From Dryas octopetala (Eukaryota; Streptophyta; Magnoliopsida; Rosales; Rosaceae): a stretch of 64,000 nucleotides of DNA. This document shows, piece after piece, positions 18,693 through 27,895 of the stretch. Within the stretch, counting starts at the first letter, position 1. The number at the start of each line of letters is the position of its first letter. The stretch is taken from assembly GCA_963921425.1 (NCBI GenBank), contig OY992840.1:12340501-12404500 (forward strand), in the 5' to 3' direction. Made by a program: the position numbers and the translations under genes. The notes beneath the pieces were generated by a model. It was given only the letters and a program-made list of their open reading frames with translations. It was not told where the DNA came from and made no database searches.

Positions 18693-19820
18693 GTTGTGCC
18701 TCAGTGATTTGGAAAGTCTGCACAATTACAAGGGAAAATAATTTGAAAGCAGAAAAAGGAACTGTATCTCAAATTCATAATTTTAAGCAGATCAATGGTA
18801 GTATAGTCAATATAAACTGAAATTTAACAAGGGGAAAATTTTGCTGTGCTTAAGATAGGACGCAGAAACATGAAATTGCAATTCATATTGTTCAAATAAT
18901 TAGGCAACATTTCTAGATCCAATAAGCCAAGTTCTATTCTACTCAAAAAGCATCTAGAAGTTGAAGTCACAACTTCTAGTGTTTTTCATGAGTTCATTTG
19001 TATGTTTACTTCCATTAGAATCTACAAGTATAAACAAACTGACCAACGACAAATTAATCATCTCTTTTCTAAATCTGGGGATCTACTGAAAGGTATCATG
19101 CTTTACATTAAAGTTTCTTACACGTGACATGCTTTGTGGCTTTGGAGACTATCAGACCAAGAAGACCATATATACAGTACAAATATGAACTGATATATAC
19201 TTACAAACGTAACTTTATATATTTCTATGAAGTAAGAACCTTCCTCTTCACACATTAATTTAAAGAAAGATTGTCTGAAAGGTCGGTGCAAATGAAGCTA
19301 TCATGCATCATCAAGTTAGAAAAAGAATACTATTCAAAAACCAAACATCAGCCAAAACCACCAGCATCAAAAACACATAATAATATAAGATTGCAGTCTT
19401 CTATACGACTCAAAAAAAAAAAAACATGCATATCAGGACTTGGAAGAAACCCAGAAAATCTTACTCAAGCTCAGTAGCAAATCAGCCCGGCCTCCTGGTC
19501 TAACTTGCTCTTGAGGTCTCTCCTGCTTGTCATGCACAAAACCCGTCTCTAAAATACTATTTCTATTGTCACCAAAGGCACGTGCATGATCCTCAAGACC
19601 ATGAACGAACAGGACAGCTTAGTCTTCCTCCTTTCAGTCCTTTTCAGCGAGGTATGCACATTACCCCCACCAATTTATAATTATACCCACAACTGTTTAC
19701 GAATCTTGTCCTTTATTTAATTAATATTTGACCTCATCGATCTAGTCCGTGTACTGAAGTGAGATACAGTAAATAAAGAATAAAAGAACAAAACCCAGAT
19801 GGGTATTGATATAAAAGTTA
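18693..19820. promoter_or_regulatory. 5' UTR intron and upstream region of ABCC copy B
   Basis: Nearly identical to the copy A upstream region up to about 19128. It then contains about 160 bases (19126-19288) that are missing in A but partly present in C, so the loss is in A. CACGTG occurs near 19580. Homology to A stops at about 19820, where a later insertion begins; it resumes at about 27896. Confidence 0.55.
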
Positions 19821-20297
19821 GTACTTAGTAGCAGGACTAAAATTTCGGATTTTAAGAATTTTAAATTTCGACCAAAATTAAATGGAAATGACGAAAATTG
19901 CTATTAAAATATGAAAATTTTGAATGAAACTTTATTATATGTTTATTTAACATATTATTTATTATATTGATAAAAAACATTAAAGAAACCAAATTATCTA
20001 GTAAGTTTTATGTGATATAAAATGAATATAATGCGCGCTGGAGGTAAATACTGTTAAAAAATAGTTCACTAATTAATAATTATATAAATAATACCTCAAT
20101 TTTATTTATACTACAATATTATAATTAAAAGATAAACATATTGATTAATTAATTGAAAGAGCTTAATAATTACAATTAAAAGAGTGATTAAACATATTGA
20201 TTAACTTAGTTAAAAAAATAATATAAGATAAATATATTGATTAATTAATTGAAGGAGCTTAATAATTGTAATTAAAAGAGTGATTAAATTGTGTAAT
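19821..20297. mobile_element. Left part of an older B-specific insertion that hosts the LTR element
   Basis: AT-rich sequence absent from unit A. Together with 27228-27893 it forms a ~1.1-kb insertion interrupted by the LTR retrotransposon. The bases ATAAAA stand just before its left end and again at its right end (about 27894-27899), while unit A has one copy, so a 6-bp target duplication is possible. No clear terminal inverted repeats were found; the class is unknown. Confidence 0.5.
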
Positions 20298-20934
20298 TGT
20301 TGATGCCCAAAAATGGTAGAGCAGTCAACGTCGAGTCGAACCACGTAGGCCCGTTGACCCACCACTGAGCGGATGACACGTCGAAGTGGGGCAGGAACGG
20401 GTAGCTGGGTCCGACTGGTGTGTAATGAGAGAGTATGATATCTAAAGCACCCTGCGCAAGTACACAAAAGTGAGCGGGAAGGGCACCGGTGTGGTGCCGG
20501 CCAAAGCTCCTCCGACGCTCAAGTCAGTGTTCAGAGAGATCTGAGAGCAGAGTGAGTGAATAGTATAATAATGATTTCAGTTGTCCTTTTGTGACAAGAA
20601 GGTACCTCTTTTATAGTACCTTTGGAAGAGTGTCAACCAATCCGGTGACGACACGTGTCCTTTGTGGTGACTTGCACTGTAGGAGCGCCACGTGGCACCG
20701 GTCTCGAGGATCCGAGTGAGTTGACACGGGCCGGGGGCCCGGGAGGTTTGAGCTTGGGAGGCCGGAGCCTAAGAGGCCGGAGCCCAGGGAGCCGGAGCCC
20801 ATGAGGCCGGAGCCTAGTAGATCATGGGCTAGGAGCCCAGGAAGGGCTTAGTCTTTTGGGGTCTAGGCCCAAACAGCATGGTGTTAGGCCTTGTGTGACT
20901 TGTCGTTATGCCGAGATGATTAGTCATACGAACA
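20298..20934 (-). repeat. LTR of the gag-protease retrotransposon (3' LTR in element orientation)
   Basis: 637 bases, beginning TGTTGATGCC and ending CGAACA on plus. It matches 26586-27222 with only two differences that I can find, near 20442 (T/C) and 20789 (A/G), both transitions. It contains short GGCCGGAGCC repeats. Preceded by GTAAT (20293-20297). Confidence 0.93.
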
Positions 20935-22756
20935 GAAGTCCCCCAAGTTTCCGAGCAAAAGATACTTCTTGATTGGGAACTTTGTACACAAAAGAGTCCG
21001 AGCAGAACGACAAGTAACCACACACTTGTTCCTGCTTAAGCTATTGTCTAGAAGTCCCCCAAGTTCCTTAGCAAGAAAAGCTGTACTGCAGGAAAGCTTG
21101 GGGGTTACATATGAAAGATCCCTTTGTTTTTGTTTTTTTTTTTGTTTTTTGTTTTTTTTGTTTTATGTTAGGAGAGAGAGAGTTACCTCTTTTTTTTATT
21201 TTTTTTTTTGAAGTACCGAATATAGGCTGCCCCCCTCTTATTTTTTTTAGATAGCCAACAGGGGTGCTGGAAAAGGGGCAGTGCAGAAAAAGGGTGCTCG
21301 GGTCGGACGAGCAGGAGAGGTCGGGTCTGGCTGACCGGCGGCGCGGAGCGGAGGAGCAGGAGAGGCCTGGTCCGCTCTGGTCGGCGGCGCGAAGCAGAGA
21401 AGCTCGGATCGAGGGGGTCGGAGCTGTGGTGTGCGCGGGGTGGTCTGCTCGTCGGGCTCGGGTCGGAGAGAGGGGGTCGGGTCGGCGAAGGAGCAAGGTG
21501 GCCTGGGTTCTTGCTCGGGCCGGTGGAAGGGCTCGGGCCGGAGTGTTTGAGCGCGAATCGGGTTGAAGGGCCGGATTTGGGAGGGTGAGCTCGGGTCGGA
21601 CTGAAGGGCTCGGGCCGGAGGGTACTCGGGGCGGAGGCGTGCGGCAGAGGCGCTGCTCGGGGCGGTTGTGTGCAGCCGCGTTGTGCAGGGGGCTCGAGTG
21701 GAGATTGTGCGGATCCGGGCAGTCCGAGCAGTAGTGCGTGCTCGGGTCGGATCTTGTGAGTGCTTGCACGGCTCGGGTGTGTCTGGAGGGGCGGCTGCTC
21801 TGCCTTGGCGCGATGGTGATGGGCTCGGGCCGGACCTGAACACGGGCTCGGGTGGAGGTGCTCGGCTTGGTTTGCTGCTCGGGGTAGTGGCTGGTCAGCG
21901 CGGGCAGCAGCACCAGGGGGGCTGTTTTGTGCCCGGATTGGTGGTGTACGCGGGGGCGCGTGGGGCTGCTCGGGTGCTTGGACTACGCGGGGGCCGCAGC
22001 GCAAAAACCACAGCTTGGTTTTGAGCTGTTCGAAGCACTAGAGGTAAAAAATGTTTGGAATCCTGTCAAGCTTTGTGTTTGTGAAAATTGTTGTTTGCCT
22101 TGGAAAATTGAGAAATGTGAGCAACTGTGGTCGTCCAGCCTGAGGCGGACCTTGGAATTCTGTTTGTGAATTTTGTGGATGATGTGAGTAGGGGCAGGTA
22201 GAGGTGCAGGTGGATATGAACCTTGCTGAGCACTGGGTAGGCCACACGCCTGCATTTTGGACTTTGTAATTTATTGGGTATTGTTGTGTTTTTGGCCAGG
22301 TACATAGGAAACAAGATTAGTGGGTCGGAACCCGTCTGAGCTGTTGAGGCCGCGGAAGACTGGTAAGGCATGGGTTATCATGGCTCTTCCCCTTGAATTG
22401 ATTTTTTGAATATTGGCTTTGATAAATGGTTGGTGGCTGAGCATGTGAAAAGTGATAGGGTGAATGTTGTAAATTTGGGGGTGGAAGAGCACATATGAGG
22501 GGTGGGAAACCAGTAGCGATCTTGATATGTCCATGGTGTTGTCTTGGTATTCCGAGTACTTCCCATCTTGATTTTTGTTGTTTTTTTTTTTTTTTTTTTT
22601 TTGATGGGCAGGTGTACGGGGCGGAAGCCTGGGCTCGGGCCGGGGCTGGTGGTGCACTGGGCGGAAGCTCGGAGAGCGCTGGCGTCAGCAGCGCGGAATC
22701 CTGGGTGGGTGCGCGGCGCGGAAGCCTGGGTGGTGAGCAGGGCGGAAGCCTGGGTT

Positions 22757-23015
22757 CGAGCCGGGGCAGGAAGCCTAATCAATGCATTGCAGGCCGAGCT
22801 ACTGCAGGCCAGGAAGGAGGCAGACCAGGCTAGGCAAGAGTTGGAGCAGTGCGAGGAGAAGCTGAGCCAAGCCAAGCAGGTGGTCTGCTAGGGGCTGACA
22901 GTAATGATGGGCATGTCAACGTCCCAGAGGGAGGTACCCAGGGGAGAGAGCCCGAGGATGGAGCATCCACAGGTGGGAAGCATGACATGGGAGAGGATCC
23001 CAAATAAATGTTTTG
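22757..23015 (+). pseudogene. Antisense coiled-coil-like reading frame inside the LTR element
   Basis: On the strand opposite to gag, about 22778-22890 encodes a strongly helical charged stretch (around AELLQARKEADQARQELEQ) ending in TAG at 22888. A +1 frame continues open from about 22878 as an acidic, glycine-rich tail ending in TAA near 23006. This looks like one C-terminal coding region broken by a frameshift. I do not recognise the family. Antisense ORFs near the 3' LTR are known in some plant Ty3/Gypsy elements such as Grande and RIRE2, so this may be a decayed one; captured host sequence is the alternative. Confidence 0.35.
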
Positions 23016-23230
23016 AAGCAAACAAGGCCCGGGGGCAGGGGTGGGCGGACCATCGCCCTATTTTTGTTTGGATTATATGGTCGGGTCGGATGTAGCCCGT
23101 GCCAAATTACAAACTCTTTCGATTATTCCCTTTGTACTTTATGATATTTGGATGATTTGGAGGGTGTCCAACCCGTTTATGGGGTAGGATGCCCTTCCCT
23201 TTAATACATGGTATTGTGGGATTTTCTCGA

Positions 23231-23602
23231 ATGCATGGTACTTAGTTTCCCTTGAATGCATGATATTGATTTTTCTCTGAATGCATGGTACTTAGTTTCC
23301 CTTGAATGCATGAGATTGATTTTCCCTTGAATGCATAGTACTTAAGTTCCCTTGAATGCATGTGCCATAGCCGCGCCCTGAATGCATGGTACTTAGCTTC
23401 CCTTGAATGCATGGGCGGATATGGGCAGGGTCGGATGTCTGATGGCCCGGGGGTCCATACAGCCAATTAAGACTTTGAATAAAAATGAAGAAAAAAGTGT
23501 CCGTGGTAAGACTTCCGTGAATGCATGGTACTTAGTTTCCCTTGAATGCATTTGCCATAGCCGCGCCCTGAATGCATGGTACTTGGCTTCCCTTGAATGC
23601 AT
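23231..23602. repeat. 25-bp tandem array with ATGCAT cores, plus a 190-bp duplication
   Basis: ATGCAT occurs at 23231, 23256, 23281, 23306, 23331, 23356, 23382 and 23407, then at 23521, 23546, 23572 and 23597: a strict 25-26 base period with units like ATGCATGGTACTTAGTTTCC. In addition, the segment from about 23361 to 23510 is repeated from about 23551 to 23703 (period 190), carrying the last repeats and the following unique DNA. Confidence 0.88.
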
Positions 23603-23865
23603 GGGGCGGATATGGGTAGGGTCGGATGTCTGATGGCCCGGGGGTCCATACAGCCAATTAACACTTTGAATAAAAATGAAGAAAAATCTGTCCGTGGTAG
23701 GACTCTCATTTATGAAAGCGATAACATAGATGAAATTGAAAAAAGTCCCCGGGGGGTACAACATGTGTCTACTTGTAAAAGTAGCGGAGGTGCTCGGCGC
23801 GCCAAGGGCGGCCGAGTTCCTTGCCGGTTGTGGCGCGGAGCCTGTATGTGCCTGGACGGACGACC

Positions 23866-26337
23866 TCAATGGTTTTGTAGGGCGTCTGGGGTAGGGCAGG
23901 TGTTGGAGACACAAACAGCCATAGAGGGCTTGACCTCTTTCTTCTTCTTGACTGAAGTTATATAGCAGGACCTGGCTGACACTTGATTGCCTTTGACTAC
24001 CCCCGTTCCACATGGGGTCGGGAACTTGATCAAAAGTAAGTGAGTGGAGATCATAACCCTCAATTGGTTAAGGGCCGGTCGTCCCAGGATGACGTTATAA
24101 GCTGTGGGGCAGTCGACCACCAAAAACTGAGTAGTTGTGGTAGCGGACGAAGGATACCTCCCGAGGGTGAGGGGAAGGTAGATCCCACCAAGAGGGGTGA
24201 CCATGTCGCCCGAAAAGCTGAGCAAAGGAGCGATCGACCGGTCAAGCCTCTCCTGGTCGATTCCAAGAGCGGTGAAGGCTGGGGCGAAGAGGATGTTGAC
24301 GGAGCTACCACAGTCGATAAGGATCCGAGCCACATCAAAATTAGCTATGGTGGCTTCGATGACCAAGGGGTCATCGTGTGGGAAGATCAAATCACGTTCC
24401 TCTTCCTCAGCAAAGGAAATGGGCGACCACCCGAGCTTAGGAGTCTTTTTGCTACGGTGGAAGTCTACAGCCATAACGCCGGAGCATGGTTGAGCACTTC
24501 GGGCGTATTCCTTCCTAGCTCTGTTGGAGTTGCCAGCGAGGGTCGGGCCCCCACAGATGGTATTGACCCGCCCCCGGCGTTGTCCGTCGGTCTTGGCCTT
24601 CTCGGTGGCCTCCTTGTCTATAAAACCATCCAACTTTCCTTCCTGTACCAAAGTTTCTATTGCCTCCTTAAAAGCTCTGCATGCCTCGGTGTCATGGCCA
24701 TGGTCGTCATGGTAAAGGCAAAAGAAATTCTTGTTAGCCCGGTATCGTGTTTGTGGTGGGCGGGGTGGGAGCTTAGGAAGTATGTCCTTGATCTGGGGAT
24801 ACAACTCTGTATAAGTAACAGTGAGAATTGTATAGACTTTGAACCTGGAGGCATAGGATGTCTGATAGGTTTCCTCCCTTCGTTGTCCTCCACCTCTACC
24901 ATCACCAAATTGTTTCTTGGTGAACTTATTGAACTCTTTCCCGGACCCCCCATGCTGGTTACCCGAGTAGGGCTTGGGCTGGGGTGGCACTATGATGGCC
25001 TGGTCGGTACTTGGGCGATCCATGGTAGGCGGCTTCTTCCCATATGTTTTGAATTCGGCCGTGGCATAGGCAATGGCCTCGTGCATGAGTTCCTTGTAGG
25101 TGCGCGGATTGCGGCGGTTGATTTCAAACAGGAAGTCCCTCTCTAGGAGACCACCCTTGAAAGCAGCGAAGGCTACCTTCTCATCACAATCGCGACACCG
25201 AGATCGTTCTAGCTGAAATCGAGTGATGTATTCCCGGAGGGATTCCCTGCTGCCCTGTCAGACTCGAGTCAGGTCATCCGTGGTGTAGATTCTATCGGTC
25301 TGGATGATATATTGGCCTAGGAAGAGCTCTCGGAGCTCGTTGAAGCAATCAACCGAGCTCGGAGGAAGTTGGTAGAACCAGTCCCTTGCACTGCCAGAGA
25401 GGGTGGAAGGGAAGATTCGACACTTCGTAATGTCATCAGCACCTTTAGATTCCAGAGCGGATCTGAAACTCATGAGGTGGTCATATGGGTCTTCCTTCCC
25501 TGTGTATGGAGTGATTTTGGGAGGTCGGACGTCGCCAACCGGAGGAGTGGATAGGATGCGAGCTGTGAAAGGTCCAGGCAGCTCCCTTGTGTCTAAAGAT
25601 GGGTGCCCACCACGACTTCCCTCCTCCACTCTCCTCAGGCGTTCGCTGATGTCCATGAGGAGTTGTTGGAGTTGGTCTGGTGGAAGGGATCCGCTGTTAC
25701 TGGAGTCAGCGACTTGCTCACTTGTGAAAGTGTCATCTTCTGCGCGGCGCCCAGCCGAGAAAACCTGCTCTTCTCCCCGTCGTTGCTTGGGACGAGGAGC
25801 CTGCTCTTCCTCCAAGTCATGGGGACGCGGATTGGATTCGTCCCGGTTTGTCCGCTGCTCTTCTCGCCGAGAGCGGTTGTCATCGAGCAGATGACGACAG
25901 TCTCGATAAATGTGGAACTCCTCAGAGAGGGTAGGATGCTCGCCAGATCGAGCCCGGCTGACCGGGTGGATAAGTCTCTTTTGGAAACCTGGGGGCGGAT
26001 GGCTACCTTGCCCTACATCCAATTGGCGGGGAACATTTTGGTCCCTTCGGGGGGGATCCCTCATCTCACCACTCCGGAGAGTGGTGTGTTCGTCCCTGTC
26101 ATGGGGGTTCCTCCTCTCACCACTCCGGGGAGTGGTATGTCCTTCCCTGTCGCGAAGGAGTCGCTCATAAAGCTGCATTGCACCTTTTTGGAGGTCGAGC
26201 TGCTCCTGGGTTCGTTGGAGCTGAGCCTCCAATCGCTGGATGTACTCCTCCTGATCAGATTCGGCAGTCTTCTTACCTCGCTTGTCAACCAGCGGGGTGT
26301 TGTCGACTTGATCGAGGATAGGACCTCCGTCAGACAT
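23866..26337 (-). pseudogene. Retrotransposon gag-protease frame interrupted by one in-frame stop
   Basis: One continuous minus frame of 823 codons apart from a TGA at 25258-25260 (codon 360). Part 1 (26337-25258): N-terminal coiled-coil and Arg/Glu-rich region, then a Retrotrans_gag-like core (PPKITPYTGKEDPYDHL ... GSARDWFYQL). After the stop the frame continues as the rest of gag (REYITRFQLERSRCRDCDEK), a zinc-knuckle-like CLYHDDHGHDTEAC near 24716, and an aspartic protease active-site-like ILIDCGSSVNILF near 24300 followed by ILGRPALNQL. The stop is what C-to-T would give from CGA, and it falls where the gag core should continue. No pol follows. Cysteine after the catalytic Asp (DCGSS) departs from the usual D-T/S-G. 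Confidence 0.85.
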
Positions 26338-26345
26338 TGTGAGGG

Positions 26346-26512
26346 TCGGTAGCTCGGAAGCTAGGGAGCTCGGAAGCTAGGGAGCTCGGAAGCTCGGGAG
26401 CTCGGAAGCTCGGAAGGTTGGAAGCTCGGAAGCTCGGAAGCTAGGAAGCTCGGAAGCTCGGAAGCTTGGAAGCTAGGAAGCTCGGAAGCCCGGGAGCTCG
26501 GAAGCTCAGAAG
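26346..26512. repeat. Leader repeat of the LTR element (AGCTCGGA units)
   Basis: About 165 bases of imperfect 10-12 base units reading GGAAGCTCGGAAGCT, between the 5' LTR and gag. Read on minus, an ORF at 26546-26361 translates them as six near-perfect 8-residue repeats of the type SELPSFQA. It stops 24 bases before the gag ATG, like an upstream ORF. Confidence 0.75.
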
Positions 26513-26585
26513 GTTTTTGCACCTCAACTGAGGGTAGAGAATTCAATGGGGAAAAGTTGTAACGTTCCCACAGACGGCGCCAAAC

Positions 26586-27222
26586 TGTTGATGCCCAAAA
26601 ATGGTAGAGCAGTCAACGTCGAGTCGAACCACGTAGGCCCGTTGACCCACCACTGAGCGGATGACACGTCGAAGTGGGGCAGGAACGGGTAGCTGGGTCC
26701 GACTGGTGTGTAATGAGAGAGTATGATATCCAAAGCACCCTGCGCAAGTACACAAAAGTGAGCGGGAAGGGCACCGGTGTGGTGCCGGCCAAAGCTCCTC
26801 CGACGCTCAAGTCAGTGTTCAGAGAGATCTGAGAGCAGAGTGAGTGAATAGTATAATAATGATTTCAGTTGTCCTTTTGTGACAAGAAGGTACCTCTTTT
26901 ATAGTACCTTTGGAAGAGTGTCAACCAATCCGGTGACGACACGTGTCCTTTGTGGTGACTTGCACTGTAGGAGCGCCACGTGGCACCGGTCTCGAGGATC
27001 CGAGTGAGTTGACACGGGCCGGGGGCCCGGGAGGTTTGAGCTTGGGAGGCCGGAGCCTAAGAGGCCGGAGCCCAGGGGGCCGGAGCCCATGAGGCCGGAG
27101 CCTAGTAGATCATGGGCTAGGAGCCCAGGAAGGGCTTAGTCTTTTGGGGTCTAGGCCCAAACAGCATGGTGTTAGGCCTTGTGTGACTTGTCGTTATGCC
27201 GAGATGATTAGTCATACGAACA
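26586..27222 (-). repeat. LTR of the gag-protease retrotransposon (5' LTR in element orientation)
   Basis: 637 bases, the partner of 20298-20934. Followed on plus by GTAAT (27223-27227). On the element strand it would carry the promoter; the minus-strand primer-binding-like stretch starts within a few bases of its inner end. Confidence 0.93.
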
Positions 27223-27895
27223 GTAATTAAAACAATAAAAAGCATTGATTGTTTTGGTAATATACTAATGTGTACAACTGTACAAAGAAAAGATAAATGA
27301 AGATGATAAGAATTACTAAATATGGAAAATAGTCCAAAGCCACTGCCACCTAGACTAATCTGGGCGACCCACTCTGCCTACCTCTCTTACCCTATCTTCT
27401 CCAAACATACATTTTCATTTCTCTTTCAGACCCACCCAGCCCAACTCTGCTACTCTTTCTCGCAAACTATTCAATCTATTTGTATAGAAAGTTAGAAACC
27501 TCCCCAGAAGCTAAAAATTCTCAAACCCACTTGAATTCTCAAACCCCTTTCTTTCTTTCCTTCTCTGACACGTACAAACAAAACAAAACACAGAGACATT
27601 AACTGGCTCTCAAAGATTTCTCAGCACCAGCACCAGCGGCAGCGACGCCGCCTGAGGCGGTCACTTTGGACTCAGACTTCGTCGTCATACTCGCGGCGCG
27701 GCTCTGCGCCGTCATATGCGTGGTGGGTCTTCTAGTCGTGGCGCGCTGCGGGTTTGCAGTGAGCAAAATTTTGTTGAATTTCAATAATTTTCGATAATTT
27801 CGGCGAAATTTAGAACATTTCGGTGAAATTCTCCCGAAAAATTGATGGATGTGTGATAAAATTTCGTTACCCTCAAAAATCAAAATTTAACTCCT
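27223..27895. mobile_element. Right part of the older B-specific insertion
   Basis: Begins with the second GTAAT, continues the AT-rich host of the LTR element, then carries gene-derived DNA (a pyrimidine-rich leader-like stretch 27330-27600 and the ATL fragment) and ends in AT-rich sequence with several TTTCGGCGAAATT-like words. Homology to unit A resumes at about 27896. Confidence 0.5.
27603..27758 (+). pseudogene. Fragment of an ATL-type RING-H2 E3 ubiquitin ligase gene (N-terminal part)
   Basis: The plus frame from 27603 reads LALKDFSAPAPAAATPPEA, then VTLDSDFVVILAARLCAVIC and VVGLLVVARCG. This is the hydrophobic N-terminal segment typical of plant ATL RING-H2 proteins (consensus NSDFVVILAALLCALICVLGLIAVARC). 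The frame has a stop at 27600-27602 and no ATG, and the following GLD and RING-H2 regions are absent because the sequence turns into AT-rich DNA after about 27760. The preceding pyrimidine-rich 27400-27600 resembles a 5' UTR. I infer a captured gene fragment carried in by the B-specific insertion; the hydrophobic core even has an Arg (AARLC) where Leu is usual. Confidence 0.65.

Larger units (their letters stand above)
20935..23865. other. Non-coding 3' internal region of the LTR element
   Basis: Between protease and the 3' LTR. It includes a GC-rich stretch (21270-21990) full of GCTCGGGCCGG-like words, T-runs (21130-21250 and 22578-22602), a second copy of the AAGTCCCCCAAGTT word (21051) that also follows the LTR at 20935, and the 25-bp repeat array. 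Long ORFs on both strands in the GC-rich part are compositional and show no domain I recognise. Confidence 0.6.
20298..27222 (-). mobile_element. Non-autonomous LTR retrotransposon with gag-protease but no pol (TR-GAG-like), 6925 bp
   Basis: Two 637-bp LTRs with TG...CA ends flank the element, and GTAAT is duplicated exactly on both sides (20293-20297 and 27223-27227). It reads on minus. After the 5' LTR (27222-26586) comes a primer-binding-site-like stretch (minus strand TGGCGCCGTCTGTGGGAA, about 26583-26566), then a repeat-rich leader, a gag-protease frame (26337-23866), about 2.9 kb of GC-rich non-pol sequence, and a G-run polypurine-like tract just before the 3' LTR (about 20935-20944, minus strand GGGGGACTTC). 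No reverse transcriptase, RNase H or integrase motifs were seen, so it must rely on a partner element. Gag and protease style suggest Ty3/Gypsy; the Tat side of that group is only a guess. Confidence 0.9.

Noticed and set aside
21068..22004. Long Pro/Arg/Ser-rich ORFs on minus in the LTR element
   Set aside because: All three frames are open at once because of GC-rich, stop-poor composition; sequence is low-complexity and no domain is visible.
23231..23602. Regular repeats that could resemble a CRISPR array
   Set aside because: Eukaryotic sequence; units are contiguous 25-mers without unique spacers and lie inside a retrotransposon.
20935..23865. Search for reverse transcriptase, RNase H or integrase remnants in the LTR element
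   Set aside because: No YxDD, HHCC or DDE-type motif was seen in any frame, so I do not claim a pol pseudogene.
24040..25146. 368-aa plus-strand ORF
   Set aside because: Antisense shadow of the gag-protease frame; the minus frame has the recognisable gag and protease motifs.
25603..26352. 249-aa plus-strand ORF
   Set aside because: Antisense shadow of gag; no independent support.
19821..27895. A single composite transposon carrying both the ATL fragment and the LTR element
   Set aside because: The GTAAT duplication shows that the LTR element inserted separately into the older sequence; they are nested, not one unit.
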